From contig CM019065.1 in assembly GCA_009667805.1 (NCBI GenBank), positions 152,742,101 through 152,806,100 on the forward strand: a stretch of 64,000 nucleotides of DNA, read 5' to 3'. Below, piece by piece: positions 11,389-63,239 of this stretch (position 1 is its first letter; each line of letters begins with the position of its first letter). The translations under genes and the position numbers were made by a program. Origin of the DNA: Leptobrachium leishanense. Taxonomy: Eukaryota > Chordata > Amphibia > Anura > Megophryidae. The notes under the pieces are model-generated. The model made no database searches and had not been told where the DNA came from. It worked only from the letters and a program-made list of their open reading frames with translations.

Positions 11389-12179
11389 GGCTGAGCGTCA
11401 CTGGCACCGTAGTCGGACGACCATTGCGTTCATCCGACTGTGTGCAACGGTGTACGTCCGACGGTCGTCCACTGCAAGCGATCCGTCGGACGATGGGATA
11501 GATCAGATTTCTGAAGAGGTGGAGTGCAGAGGCTGCCAAAACCAGGATGAACTGGTTTTACATTTAAAACACAGTTCATTCTGCTTTTTTAAACACTGCA
11601 GTCCTTTTGTGAGACAGAATACAAATATACATACAAGTACACACAGAACAGTAGCAGAGAGGACCCAAGAGCTTACAATCAACCAAGGAGCCTTCCCTGC
11701 CCTACCCCCCCCTCACCCCTACACAAACAGGGCTAGTCCCACACATCTCACATACATATAAATCCGGGATCTCACATACATATAAATCCGGGATCTCAAA
11801 CTCTGGCCCCACAGATGTATATTGCCTACAAATCCCAGAATTCTTTGAATGCAATAAATGGCCAGAGATTAATGGGAGGTGTAGTTCAGAAACATCTGAG
11901 GGGCCAGAGTTTGAGATCCCTGATAGAAATTGTTTATTTTAAATGCTTTTATAACTCCCCTGATCAGTTTCTCCACATCTATCTTCTCTGATCTGCTGAA
12001 ATACATGCGATGCAAACGAGTGATTTGGTTCTGATCGCACATCCGATGCCGTCGTTACCCGTCGCAGGAAGTCAGACGTCGGACGCAATGGACATTCACC
12101 TCCATGTTGTTGGATCGGATGGACGACGACAGACAATAACGGATGATCGCACGAATACGGTGCCAGTGGACGCCCAGCC
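11389..12179. mobile_element. Harbinger-like MITE with TTA duplication, carrying a nested MITE
   Basis: GGCTGAGCGTCACTGGCACC at the left matches inverted GGTGCCAGTGGACGCCCAGCC at the right. TTA flanks both sides (11386-11388, 12180-12182). The outer 150-200 bp at each end are CpG-rich. The middle is unrelated AT-rich DNA and holds a hairpin MITE (11795-11925) and a short tandem duplication (about 11748-11797). Confidence 0.75.
11795..11925. mobile_element. Nested hairpin MITE (GATCTCAAACTC type)
   Basis: GGGATCTCAAACTCTGGCCCC and GGGGCCAGAGTTTGAGATCCC are perfect inverted ends. Inner arms AAATCCCAGAATTC and GTGTAGTTCAGAAACATC also pair in part. It lies inside the larger element at 11389-12179. 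Confidence 0.8.
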
Positions 12180-12181
12180 TT

Positions 12182-12672
12182 AGGGATGCACTGATACCGA
12201 TACTAGTACTCGTGTAAATGCCCAGAAGCCGGCTTGCCGGTTTTCAAGGGGCTGGGGCTGTTAGCAGAATGCATTAAGAGCATTTCGCTAGAATTCCCCT
12301 TCGGCTGTCCGTGTGTTCAGAGCACCGGCTGGCCGCGTCACGTGGTCCTCAGAGCAGCCACCAGGCTGTGATGCTGGCTCAATCCGTGGTCTCGCTCTCG
12401 TGAAATCTTGTCACAAGCCAGTGACCGCTCGAAAGGAACACGTGGCCATCCGGAGGGGAATGCTAGCAGGTCTGTGTCTGGGTATCATGTTTCTGAGGTC
12501 TGTGGGTATACAGGTGTATGAGGTCTAGTGTCTGGATGTGTGCAGTGGCTAAATGAAATGTATGGCTAGACACCCCAATGTTTACATAAACGGGACAGGC
12601 TTTCACCAAAAATCCTAAATTATTTGTTGGAAAGTGGTGACATGACGTTAAATAAAAGTATCGGTGCAACCC
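12182..12672. mobile_element. hAT-like MITE (AGGGATGCACCGATACC ends)
   Basis: The left end AGGGATGCACTGATACCGATAC is the inverse of the right end GTATCGGTGCAACCCT with two differences. The GC content is higher than that of the flanks in the left half. It directly abuts the Harbinger-like element on its left. Confidence 0.6.
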
Positions 12673-13462
12673 TCATGTATATTCTGTGATATATTGGCAG
12701 AGGATGTGCTCTATCCTAAACCTACACCATTATGGACATCTAGAAACATGTGGGATCATGTACCATGAGACATTGTCAGAGGTGCGGGTGAAGAATGCTA
12801 GTCGGAACAATAATAAATACTAGTTAATGGCTGCGTGAAGATCAGCTTTTACTAGTTTAGTTTGCTCCCTCCAATATATCTATGTATTCCATTGCATTAA
12901 TGCCAAGCAATTGGTATGCTTTTATAATAAAATGACTTTCCATTTTGCCTGTAGGTTTAATCAAAGTTAACATTTTATAGATTCCCAGTATTTCGATGGA
13001 AACCAGTTGCAGTAATGCACCTTTTATTAAGCATTATTTGGAATCAATATGCCACAGTGCACTAGTGGTGTAAAGGAGTTTCTTGGGCAACGTACACTAC
13101 AAGATGTGTATTAGGGTACTGGCACAAGGAGGTGGGTTTTTGTTTTTTAACAGAACTTATTTGAATGCTCAATATCTAGATAAGACTGCTCCAGTACAAC
13201 ATTCAAGCATTGTCAATGTACCGTGAGATAATTGGTAGAAATCACTGGTATATAGAGTATGAGATTGCAAACATGGTAGTTTTGTGATGTTCTAGAACAC
13301 ATTTTGTTCTTGTCTTTCTTTCACGTCAGCATTGTTAATGTGCTAATTTTCATAAAAAAATTTGATTATAGTACTAGTCAGTGTTTTGTCCACAACAAGA
13401 AGCCAGTTAAGAGTTCTTGTCAATATCACCAATCGGAAGAAGAATGTTAAAGAGTTGAATCT
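12673..13462. other. Intergenic stretch between POLD2 and AEBP1 ends
   Basis: This is AT-rich sequence without recognisable repeats or ORFs of interest. It may include longer AEBP1 3' UTR forms, because a minus-strand AATAAA lies at 13023-13028. Confidence 0.45.
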
Positions 13463-13766
13463 TTTATTAGTAACTGATGGAACTGTACAGGTGCAGATAA
13501 AATGGCACTTTTTATGGCTGTTAAAACACAGACCTGCAGGGTGTCAGAGATAAAGCTAGCAGGTGACAGGATATTACAATGTACTATTTTTAAATGGGTC
13601 TGCCAATTCTATATCAATGTGCTGAAGCTCCAGCAAGATCAGTTAAACTGGTGTTCAGACATTCATGACGCGGGATCTCTTTATGAACAGATGGTACCTT
13701 CTCATTCCTCAACCTAGTTTTACCCCCTCCTTTTTTTCTTCAATCTTTACCATTTTCATTCCTTTT
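13463..13766 (-). promoter_or_regulatory. AEBP1: AEBP1 3' UTR with candidate poly(A) signal
   Basis: On the minus strand the first AATAAA after the stop is the complement of 13463-13468. A second lies at 13023-13028. The ends of POLD2 and AEBP1 are therefore about 2.6 kb apart. Confidence 0.45.
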
Positions 13767-53859
<40,093 letters not shown>

Positions 53860-53898
53860 GACTCAAATTCAGATGCGCAGAGGTGATGGAGAATGAAC
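53860..53898 (-). promoter_or_regulatory. AEBP1: AEBP1 5' UTR segment and candidate splice acceptor
   Basis: On the minus strand a pyrimidine-rich tract ending TTCTAACTTACCAG directly precedes position 53898. It includes a CTAAC branch-point-like motif. This predicts an upstream non-coding exon. Confidence 0.5.
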
Positions 53899-54478
53899 CT
53901 GGTAAGTTAGAAGAAGAAACAAAGTACTGATATTTACAAATAATGAATGCAGCACAATACGAAGCATACATCACCGTTATGGCACAGTGAAAGATGTATA
54001 AGTGATTATTTAATATTGACAACTACCATAGATACATCATAAACACAAGCATGAGTAGAAAAGCAGATGTAACATAAAAAGGGACACTGAAGACACTATG
54101 AACATTAACCAAAGTGTCCTGACCAGGGTTGGGGTTGGATATCAAAGGTCAGATTCAGCTCTCTGTGGGAATATCCTGGGACCAAAAGATCAGCTCTTTT
54201 AGATCAGGATTCTATGCAAAAGGTTGTGAATGAACTTCATTCTCTTCTCTAGCCAATGGCTCTCAATTCACTTGCATTGACAACAATGGAATTGCTGGAT
54301 ACTCATGCGTCCCAGCCATCCCCAGTCACATGAAAGCTGCAGCTACAGCAGAAGCAGCAGCTTGACACATATGGACTAGCGCCAAGGGAGTCTGGTGCTG
54401 GTTTCAAGGTGAGTTTTATGCTTATTATAGGGTTAAAGTATAAAGGTGTGTGAATAGAGTCAGGTGTGATTGTTTAAG
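53899..54478. other. Interval upstream of AEBP1 exon 1, no feature recognised
   Basis: This is part of the presumed first intron. No promoter-like GC-rich region is present. Confidence 0.4.
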
Positions 54479-54602
54479 CAGTGGTCAGTAACCTTGGCCT
54501 CTCTGATGTATTGGAAGTGTATATCCCATGAGGCTCGGCCAATCTAAGGAGTAGCTAAGCATCATGTTAGATGTGGTTTAGAAATAAGGTTGCTAACCAC
54601 TG
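54479..54602. mobile_element. hAT-type hairpin MITE
   Basis: CAGTGGTCAGTAACCTTGGCC and AAGGTTGCTAACCACTG are inverted ends. The central arms are diverged. Confidence 0.7.
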
Positions 54603-55344
54603 TCCTAGTACATCGCTTTAGTGTGCGAAAGGATACTGAAAAGGAAAAGTGTCGCTACTAGAAAATCTCAAGATTGACATCTGTGTCTAAAACAAAAGAG
54701 ATTGGGTTATTGATGACTCTGTTGGACTGTGTATGAAATATCCTACTATTGCCCTAAAGACTGTAGCATTATGCTTGAATTATGGGACTAGGCTTATGTT
54801 TATTATGTGTAATATGTGCATGTGTTTTGATACATACACCAAATGCTATTTAGCAATATGTATATGATATTTGACAGCCATTAAACAAACAAAAAAACAA
54901 TTTTGCTTCATAATTTAGCACAAGGCTAGCAAATATGAATTTATTACCAAGGGGTGTTTTCTTGCTTAATCCCTTCACTACTGAGATATCTCAGTCTTCA
55001 AATGCACCATCTGGTGCTCCGATATCTCGATCTGCAGCTCTACAGCCCAAAAGTAAATGAATTTAATTTGCTTTTGGGCTGCAGAAGGTTCCCCCAAAGA
55101 GCTAAATCTGTAAAATCAGCTGCTCAAAGCGCTGAAATATTGGGCTTTCAGCAGCCGATGGAGGGAGAGAAAAAAAATAGACCTGCAGCTCAAACCTCTG
55201 TAACTCAATTTGGCAGTAGATGATGCCATCTACTGGACAAATAGATTATTCACAGTAATAGCTATTTATTACTGTATAATTAATTAAAAATTATTTGTTT
55301 GAAATGTTTTTTTTTTTTTAAATCACTTGGTAGTGAAGGGTTAA

Positions 55345-55760
55345 GGCTAGGGTCAAACGAAAGCATTTTTACACGCGAACGTAAAAAAGTGCGTCCGAAC
55401 GGATTGATGTATTTTTTCACGGAATATGCGAAAACGGTCATACGATGCGCATGTTCGTGCGTGATGTTTTACGAATCCAAACCAGGAAACTTTTTGCGTC
55501 TGGACGTTATGTTGGCCGGACACGAGCAGGGTCTGACGTCTCCAAATCACACACACACACCGCTAGCGGGCGCAGCGCACTCTGTATGTCCGTACTAGAG
55601 GTTCTGCGTTCTCGAAAAAATGCGTTCATTTTCCACTTGCGTTGCGCGGCCGGACTTTCGTGCGACCGTACTTCGTATATTGCCCGTCATTTGCTGCTAG
55701 TGCGGCCGTGATTAAGTGCGCCAGAACGCACGTTAAAAATGCGCTGGTCTGACCCCAGCC
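55345..55760. mobile_element. CpG-rich MITE, TTAA flanks (copy 5)
   Basis: GGCTAGGGTCAAACGAAAGC and GCGCTGGTCTGACCCCAGCC are inverted. TTAA lies on both sides (55341-55344, 55761-55764). It shares GCGCACTCTGTATGTCCG and TCTCGAAAAAATGCGTTC with copy 1. Confidence 0.8.
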
Positions 55761-56166
55761 TTAACCAACTAGGGCTATGTGCTGAGCTGAGTAAGTAATG
55801 AATATTCATAAGGGTCAGGGAACAGGAAGTGAACTGGTGCCCCAGGAAGTGTTAGTGTGCAGGAGAGCCAGCTCAGCGTCAGGAAAGCAGCTCACATCTC
55901 ATGTCCTATAATAATAAAGATGTTGCTGTAAACAGAACCTCGTGGATCATTTCAGTACATTAAAAAGCTGAACAACACAGGCTAGGCCTAGGGCAACAGT
56001 TCGGAGGGGACGGCCTTTTTAATACTTGCTGAATGAGACAAAAAGATAACTCCTTTCCATCATTTTTTCGCTATATGGCCTATTTGTCAGTGGTCCCATG
56101 GATTAGAAGTGTACAGGTATATAACAAAGCTGCAAAATAATAACTCCCATTAATGAGACTCTAAAG

Positions 56167-56336
56167 CACTGCTTCCCAAACCTGTCCTCAAAGATACCTA
56201 ACGGCCAGATTTTTATGGATTACCTTGGAGAAATGCAGACTGAATCCTGCAATCACCGAGCAGCAAATTGTTGTACTTCAGATATAGGCAAAGCTGGCGT
56301 GGTATAGGGTTCAGAGAACAGGGTTGGGAAGCAGTG
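56167..56336. mobile_element. hAT-type MITE (CACTGCTTCCCAACC ends)
   Basis: CACTGCTTCCCAAACCTGTCCTC and GAGAACAGGGTTGGGAAGCAGTG are inverted. Flanks CTCTAAAG and CACTAAAG are an 8-bp duplication with one mismatch. 170 bp. Confidence 0.85.
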
Positions 56337-56344
56337 CACTAAAG

Positions 56345-57394
56345 AATAATAAATGTGTAAATAAGATACTTTTCTTTTGCTCTAAATTACATTTTTATTC
56401 ACATAAATAGACTGGATAATTATTGAATATTTGTCTCAATCTCATGCTGACAAATGTGATCCATCCTAAACATGCCTCTAATCCCACAGCGAAGAGGGTA
56501 TCGTGACACGCTTCCTCTCCCTGTACGCAGTGGAAGAGTGGAAACAAATAGTTCCCAGTGTTCTTCCACCGTTCCATTGCCACCCTGTTCGTGCAAGCTC
56601 ATGGCAGGGTTAAGCTTTGCTCCATAGAGTTCTATGGTATCTATCTGGTTCCCAATTTTTCCGACTCAGGATGGTAATACAGCAACTGGGTCGAAATAGG
56701 CCAGCTAACACGGCGCCATTAAGGAATATAGGCTCTTGCTGATTTTTTTCCCTTACCATCTCCCTCTTACCATCAGTTAGACTAGGTCCCTATGTGTTTT
56801 AATATACACATCACTAGCAGCTCAGCAATCATTGGTACAACCCCCTCCTCCCTGTAGACGTCTGCCCACATGATTAAATATAGTCATTGCCTCTTGTTTT
56901 TCTCATCATTGCAACATGTTTCATTCCCACACAAAGAGCAGGCAATTTGTGTAGTCACTGAATTAGGAATTATAAAGAGAATGGAATGGACAGAATTGAC
57001 AAGGGGAAAAAAATCCCTTCAGTCAGTCAGTTCTCTACATTTCCCGGTTGTGTGTCCACCCAACTAAAAGGAGGTGAAAGAAGAAATACTCCACATTTGG
57101 CCATGTTCAACCAAGATTTAATTTATGGGAATAGCCGGCTTACCCAAGAGACTGTTGAATGCATTATTCACTGATTTATATTGTATTTACACATTACACA
57201 ACAATATAAATGTGTCATGGTGATAGTTCTCTCATTTTAATATTCCTAGGGGAATACATATATATATATATACACACTGAACATTGTATAACAGACTCTG
57301 AGTCCCATAAGGTTTATCTCAGATATTAACTCATGAGAACTGTACCCTTCCCTTACGGAAGCCCTAGACATGTTCTCTTCGGGTCACAAACTTT
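56345..57394. other. No feature recognised
   Basis: AT-rich, with an (AT)n run at 57257-57270. Short ORFs only. Confidence 0.4.
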
Positions 57395-57590
57395 CCAAGT
57401 TTGGCATCAAGGTACCCTCACCCACTGTGTCACCCCTCTCCTCTTAGATTGTAAGCTCTTGAGCAGGGTCCTCCCTCCTACTGTTCGGTGTGTGTATCAT
57501 GTATGTATATTCGTCATTCTGTCTCTCCCATTGTACAGCGCTAAGGAATTTGATGGCGCTTTATAAATGCTTGTACCTGTAACTATAACT
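57395..57590 (+). mobile_element. L2-like LINE, 3' end only
   Basis: GTGTCACCCCTCTCCTCTTAG, then ATTGTAAGCTCTTGAGCAGG and GGCGCTTTATAAATGCTTGTA match the tails at 50690-50845 and 63735-63890. Confidence 0.8.
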
Positions 57591-57992
57591 GGACTGCAAC
57601 TCCCATCATGCCCAGGCAGACATTCCCGACTTTCAACACCCACTCTGCAATTCACAGTTCTCCATCAAGTATTTTTTTTTTGCTGTAAAAACTCAGAATG
57701 AGCAATATTAGGGGTGAGCCGAAAAAACCAAAACATTCATTCTAGATATTGAACCTGTACCTGGCCTTTCACCCTGATGCCAGTAAAGTTCATTTTTATT
57801 ATAGATCATCATTTGTGGTGATCCATCTGATGAAGAACAGCTCTGTAGAACTCCTATCTCTGCATTATAGCCAAGTGCATCATTTAAAGGCATGGAGCAT
57901 CACAATTTACACTGAAAACACTACACAGATCACCTTAACTGCACTCTTTAATACCCTAAATAACCATACGCCCAAACCAGGTACATTCTTAC

Positions 57993-58310
57993 CTGCTGGA
58001 CCTAAAAGCTCCTCCCAGCTCTTCTCACTGTCCCTGGAGATGATGAAAACAGGATGTCCTCCAAGGTCACAAACTCACACAAAAAGAGGACCACAACCAA
58101 CTCCCAGCAGGCTCCCTCCCCTAGAGTGGACAAAGTGTGTTGAGTATGGGGTCAGGGAGGATGGTGGTGGGGGAAGGGTCTCAGAGCTTGTCCAGTCCTT
58201 CAAAGAAATACTTTTTACTCAAGATGCAGAGAGGTGGAGGGTCTGGACTTTCTCTAGGTCCTCCTAAATCTATGGGGCGTTTTTCCTGTGTGTGTGTGTC
58301 TTTCCTTCTC
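57993..58310 (-). promoter_or_regulatory. AEBP1: Possible non-coding first exon of AEBP1
   Basis: On the minus strand this non-repetitive stretch ends in CCAGCAG|GTAAGAATG, a near-consensus donor (G of GT at 57992). It faces the acceptor at 53898 across a 4.1-kb interval. A GA-rich segment lies further upstream. No transcript evidence can be seen, the 5' limit is arbitrary, and another donor is possible. Confidence 0.25.
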
Positions 58311-59232
58311 CTCCAGACCCTCTCAGTCTGTACCTGACATCTGCAAAAAAGGAAATTGAATCCAGCCCCTCTCCCCACCCTGTTCGGACTCTAAAAAAAA
58401 TCCTTAACCCTCTCAATCCCAAAAAATCAGACCCCTATGCAAGGATAGGGATGCTCTTTTTGAAGGATATTGAAAACTAGAATGAATTCCTTGGACAAAG
58501 CAGCTGTTACACAACAGAAGAGAATGAGGTTAAAAGCTAGGAAAATAAGAATGTTGACTAAAGGGTTTAATTTGTCTGTGTAGCAACAATTTCCACTTTT
58601 ATTCAATGAATCATTGGTTTTGTAATTATTCAGCGCATATTTCCTGCATTTAGTCACAGTCACAATATAACAAAATGTGCAATCAGTTGTGAGTTGAATT
58701 TCACTGGGCAGACAATAACCTAAATGTCCCAATATGACATTTTCTATTGTCCATATACTCCCAAATTCCAAGTCAAATAATTCAGGAAATGTTGGCACAT
58801 TTGTTTTGTATTACGTTTTATATTATTGATACCAACCTAGAAAGAGCTAGAACAGAGGAACATGCAGTTTGGAGAGTGAGGAATAGGATAGAGGTAGAAT
58901 GGAACGTGTGGTAGAGAACAATGGGGATGACGGAGATTGGACAGGGAAGAGGCCCACTAGTAGCTTCACCTCCAGGTCCACAAAGTCCTTAGTCCAGGAC
59001 GATGGATCATCATTAATCCTTTTACTAATAAAGTTATTAACATCCAAGATTTGAGGTTTTTGGCTATTCGCATGATGACGTGTTCAGGGGGATTTTAATG
59101 TGATAAGTTACAAATCACTGATCTGTACCTCCTGTTTAATGTAGATGTTTAAATGAATCCATACATCTGTGGAAATTCACTACACGTGGCTATGACTGTT
59201 GTTGAAAACTAGCCAAACATTGTGCCTTATAA
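58311..59232. other. No feature recognised
   Basis: Sequence right of the possible AEBP1 first exon. Any promoter would lie within the first few hundred bases on the minus strand, but no TATA box or CpG island stands out. Confidence 0.35.
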
Positions 59233-59621
59233 GGCTAGGGTCAAACGAACGCATTATTCGCAGCGACCGTCAAAAAGTGCGTCCGAACGCGTTGACGTAT
59301 TGTTTCACGGAATGCGCGAAAACGGTCAGACGACGCGCATTTTGGTGCGTGATTTTTTACAGATCGTCAATAAAACACTTTTTGCGTCTGGACGTTATGT
59401 AGGCTGGACATTAGCAGTGTCTGACATCTAATCACGCACACACGCCACTATGCCGCCGCAGCGCACTCTGTACGTCAGTACTAGCGGTTCTTCGTTCAAG
59501 CCGGACTTTCATGCGGCCGTACTTCGTATATTGGCCATCATTGCCTGTCATTTGCTGCTACTGCGGCCGTGATTAAGTGCGCCTAAACGCATGTTAAAAA
59601 TGCGTTAGTCTGACCCCAGCC
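59233..59621. mobile_element. CpG-rich Harbinger-like MITE with TAA duplication (copy 6)
   Basis: GGCTAGGGTCAAACGAACGC and GCGTTAGTCTGACCCCAGCC are inverted. TAA at 59230-59232 and 59622-59624. It is close to copies 1 and 5 in the interior. Confidence 0.85.
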
Positions 59622-59934
59622 TAAGACGGAGCAGGTACACGATTCCTGGGGCTATGGCTATTGTTGAAAAGTAGCTAAAACCTGTGCCTTTTTAGATTGA
59701 AAATTAAAAATGTCAACCTCTGTGCTATTATCTATAGAGGGGTACATTTTGTATTTTTCTTGTGAATTATGTTCGTAGTAATTACCATAGTAAAGGAAGT
59801 TCAATTTCACACATTAATGGTGTAACCAGTGTTAGTGTAACCATCCCTAATGTAACTGTCATTATACAATATATATATATGAAGAACTGTAGTAATCCAC
59901 CTCATGTGCCAGTCTGACTCCATTTGAAAACTGT

Positions 59935-60650
59935 TGGGTGTAACTGTTGACCACCCTCTCCTGCTCCTCACGCTGCATCAACTTGGTCTCAGTGACTCCG
60001 CTCTCTCCTGGTTCTCTTCCGATCTCTCTCTTTGCTCTTTCAGTGTCTCCTTCGCTGGTGCCTCTTCAACCCCGGTTCCTCTTTCAGTTGGGGTACCTCA
60101 AGGCTCTTCCTATGGATTCCAATATCATCTCTATGCTGACGACACCCAAATAAAATCAAAATAAGCTTTATTGGCAGGACCAAATACATTTTGGCATTGC
60201 CAAAGCATATGGGGAGGTTATATGGGGTGGAGGGGGGGTAGTGGGACATATATGGGAGGGAATGGGCAAGTCCATGGACACTATCAGGGGTAAGGGATAA
60301 TGTGAAGGGGGATGGGGGCGAGTCCATGTTGGGGATTTATAAGTCCGGGATCTCTCATGTTCCTCTCGGTCTGTGACATTCTGTGACGTATTGGGCAGAT
60401 ATTTTCACCGCCGGCTCCTCTTCTCCCAGTATGATGTGGAGTTTCCTCGTCTCTTCTATAGAGGTGAAATCCTCTCTCGATCTCTCTCCTCCTGTGTTGG
60501 ACCGCGTTACTGCCTGCATGTCGGCTGGCTCCGACTGGAAGACTTCCCGTTTCCTAAAGCTTATCCTCTCTAAAACTGAACTTCCCATCTTCGTTCCCTC
60601 TAAAACTAACATTCCTGCGCTCATTTCACTTTGCCTTCGATAAAGTCGCA
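59935..60650 (+). mobile_element. L2-like LINE, RT fragment split by another repeat
   Basis: [21 protein letters not shown], then SVGVPQGS and YADDTQ (the RT GVPQGS and YADD motifs) occur before 60150. ACMSAGSDWKTSRFLKLILSKTE occurs after 60360. The repeat 60152-60345 sits between. Part of the RT core after GVPQGS is deleted. Confidence 0.8.
60152..60345. repeat. Dispersed repeat (CTTTATTGGCAGGACCAAATACA), copy B
   Basis: It matches 9287-9480, including GCATTGCCAAAGCATATGGGG and CATTATCAGGGG-like text (here ACTATCAGGGGTAAGGGATA). It is inserted in the L2 fragment. Confidence 0.7.
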
Positions 60651-61208
60651 CTTTTGTTGCGGCGAAATGCGTTGTCTGATGATTTGTTTTTAACAGGTCA
60701 ATCTTTTTCCTTTTTTTTTTGCATTAACTCACTGTATATTGCAGCAAGTGGGTTCATGGTCACCTGCTACGAGCACAACCATATCTGGTTGCTTCATATA
60801 CTATTTATCCACCCTCTGTTTGCCTGATCTCAGGGTAAGTGCAGAAATGATATACTATCTAGGGCCTGCGTGTTTGGAGTGTGTATTTTCTATCTGCTCC
60901 TGCTGAGCTGCTTTCTGCCTTTGTATGCCACTAAATATGTGGATTTAGGGCATATGGCATCTTAATAGCCCTAATTTATTGTGTGTTTGCACTACTGGCA
61001 GTATTGTTGTAAATAACCACCCTTGTTGGTCCTTGGGGGAGAATATAGCAGTTTATGTCTCTAACTAGGGTATGCATGGCTGAGAATTATTGTGCCTTAT
61101 CTGGTTCATTCTAATTACATGCGCCTGGTGTTCACTTATATTGTGTTACTCTCCTCCTAGACATTGGGACTTTTTATGCAGGTTCTCCACAAAACATGAA
61201 CATATGCG

Positions 61209-61350
61209 AGTTATTATTATTATTGTCATCATTTATATAGCGCCAACAGTTTCCGCAGCGCTTTGCAATAGCCAAAGGGAATGAGATAAATGGAAAAGTG
61301 ATGGAAACAAGAGGTGTAGAGGGCCCTGCTCATAGGAGCTTACAGTCTAG
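61209..61350. repeat. Dispersed repeat (TATAGCGCCAACAGTTTCCGCAGCGC), copy B
   Basis: Same sequence as 41463-41600, with ATTATTATTATT at its left edge. Confidence 0.7.
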
Positions 61351-61518
61351 AGGGATTGGGGTTGAGTTAAGCCACCTATTGGATATCATTGTATGCTATT
61401 TTTTATGTACATTTATTAATAAAGTTATATGTTTGTACTTAGCACTCTTTTGTTGGGAGACAAGTGTTTTCACTGGTCTTTCACAATTCTTTTTTTGCAC
61501 ATGTAAAAAGTGGGTTTA

Positions 61519-63177
61519 GGGGGGGCGCCACCGGCTGCAGAGGGGGAAAGATGCATCTCTTCGGAGCTCTGCTCTGTCTGTCCCTATTTGGGGTAATTTG
61601 AGGACTTTTTTCGCTGAGTTTTGACCCCGGAGGTCCCCCCGAGCAGTCGGCCATCAGGAAGAGCTGTCCGGTGCCTGTTTTGTCTCCTCCCCCACCGGAC
61701 CAGAGACACGCATTTGCAGCCGGTCTTCCTCCTCGAAGCTGTTGACGGCCATTTTGTGGCTCTCCTCCCGACCCTGGATGTCTTCTCGAGGTACCTTCTG
61801 GAGGGTCTCGTCCCAGGATGGAACTAGGCTGGAGGCAGTGGAGACGGAGGGCCCCCGTCTTCCTGCCTCTGCTGGGACCAAAACGGAGCTGCTGGATGCG
61901 GATGGTGAGAGCTGGCGTAGAGCTGCCCCCTCCCCCCTGAAGTAAAAATGGCCACGATAGCGGGCCTCGATGCATGTCTGGCGTTACTGGAGGGAGATGA
62001 CGAGAGCTCGCTCATGCGGGGGACCTGGCGCCAGATAATGTCGGTGCTACGGGGATTTGGGGGAGCTTTGGATACCCGCCTGCAGCACCTGGAAGAGGCC
62101 TTACCTTGTGGCTGTGCGGAGGTTGCAGATGGAGAACTACATGCGGAGGAGACCCCGGAGCCACACGATGAGGAAGTGATGCTCCCTGAGGTGCGTGCAG
62201 TGCGAGTAGAGGTTCATAGGGTGCCTCGTGGCGCGGCTGCAGCTCCTCTCGGTCTTCTTGGTAACCTACCTGCCTGGTGGATCTGGAGGAAAGCTGAACA
62301 CGGAGAGCTGCCTACTGATCTTCCTAGGGACCTGGTCGGGGTGAGAGGGAGCCTGGCCCTGGCCTTGTTTCTTCTGGCCTGGACACTGCAGGAGAGGCTT
62401 TCGGAGAGGTGCACGGACGGGCCTGTAGAGGATTTAAGCACCGCAATACCATGGGACACGGGCTGAAGGGTTCTGTCTTACTTACCTGCTGTCTATTGCT
62501 CGACCGTACCCTGACCAGCTGAGTTTACCACCCTCTGCAGCTCTTTTTAAATTACCCCTTGCTGACTGCTACGCTCTACCTGCCCTTCAGCCCCTGCTGT
62601 TTATTGATGCTGGATGAACAGTCTGCAACCCCTGATTTGTCTTCTTGCTCTCTCCCCCTTGTTATTTTATTCTCCCCCTCCCCATTTGCGGCTTTTTCTG
62701 TTTAGTTGGTGCCCGACCTATCGACGACAACGGACCCATTCCCCCCTCCCATCCCCCCTTTTTTCCCCTATTATTATTATTATTTTGGGTGTTTTGGGGT
62801 GTGCCACCATGGCTTTTCTGGTCCTGATTGGCCCTCGAACCCCTAGGCTCCGTGGCATGTTCACTCCATGGCCTCCTCCGGGAGCGCTCCAGGAGCGCCA
62901 CGTAATGGCCATCACGTTTTTTCCTACCTCCACCCCCTACCTTTCTTTTCTACCCCCTCTCTTTTTTTTTTTCTCCTCCTCTTTCTCTCTTCGCTTTTCC
63001 CCCACTATGGGTCACCGTCTTAGACAAAGCATCTCTCTGGCACCTTTCTGTCCCTCATTTTCCCTTTGTTTCTCATTATTGCATAATTTTTGGCAGGCCC
63101 TGCGAGGCCGTTCCTGTTGATTGTCTTATGACACTTTCTTTCAAATAAAACAAAATTTGAAAACGTAAAAAAAAAAA
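61519..63177 (+). mobile_element. LINE-like retroposon, 1.66 kb (copy 3) with 14-bp target duplication
   Basis: Head GGGGGGCGCCACCGGCTGC, ORF 61948-62466, pyrimidine-rich 3' part, and tail CAAATAAAACAAAATTTGAAAACG with a long A-run. AAAAAGTGGGTTTA (61505-61518) and AAAAAGTAGGTTTA (about 63178-63191) are the duplication with one mismatch. Confidence 0.85.
61948..62466 (+). CDS. Small ORF of the LINE-like retroposon (172 codons)
   Basis: It starts MATIAGLDACLALLEGDDES, has GTWRQIMSVLRGFGGALDTR and LQHLEEALP (helical, possibly coiled) and ends STAIPWDTG then TGA, matching the FLDTG-stop end of the 39637 ORF. Acidic middle. Function unknown. Probably an element protein or relic. Confidence 0.45.
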   Translation: MATIAGLDACLALLEGDDESSLMRGTWRQIMSVLRGFGGALDTRLQHLEEALPCGCAEVADGELHAEETPEPHDEEVMLPEVRAVRVEVHRVPRGAAAAPLGLLGNLPAWWIWRKAEHGELPTDLPRDLVGVRGSLALALFLLAWTLQERLSERCTDGPVEDLSTAIPWDTG

Positions 63178-63239
63178 AAAAAGTAGGTTTAGTCCCTTTT
63201 TTTGAGTGCTCCCGAGGGCTTCCTGTTTAGATATGGTAG

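Noticed and set aside
57749..58267. Plus-strand 172-codon ORF as a gene
   Set aside because: The translation is low in plausibility (Ser/Thr/Pro mix, no motif), and the minus strand offers a better account as a possible AEBP1 5' exon.
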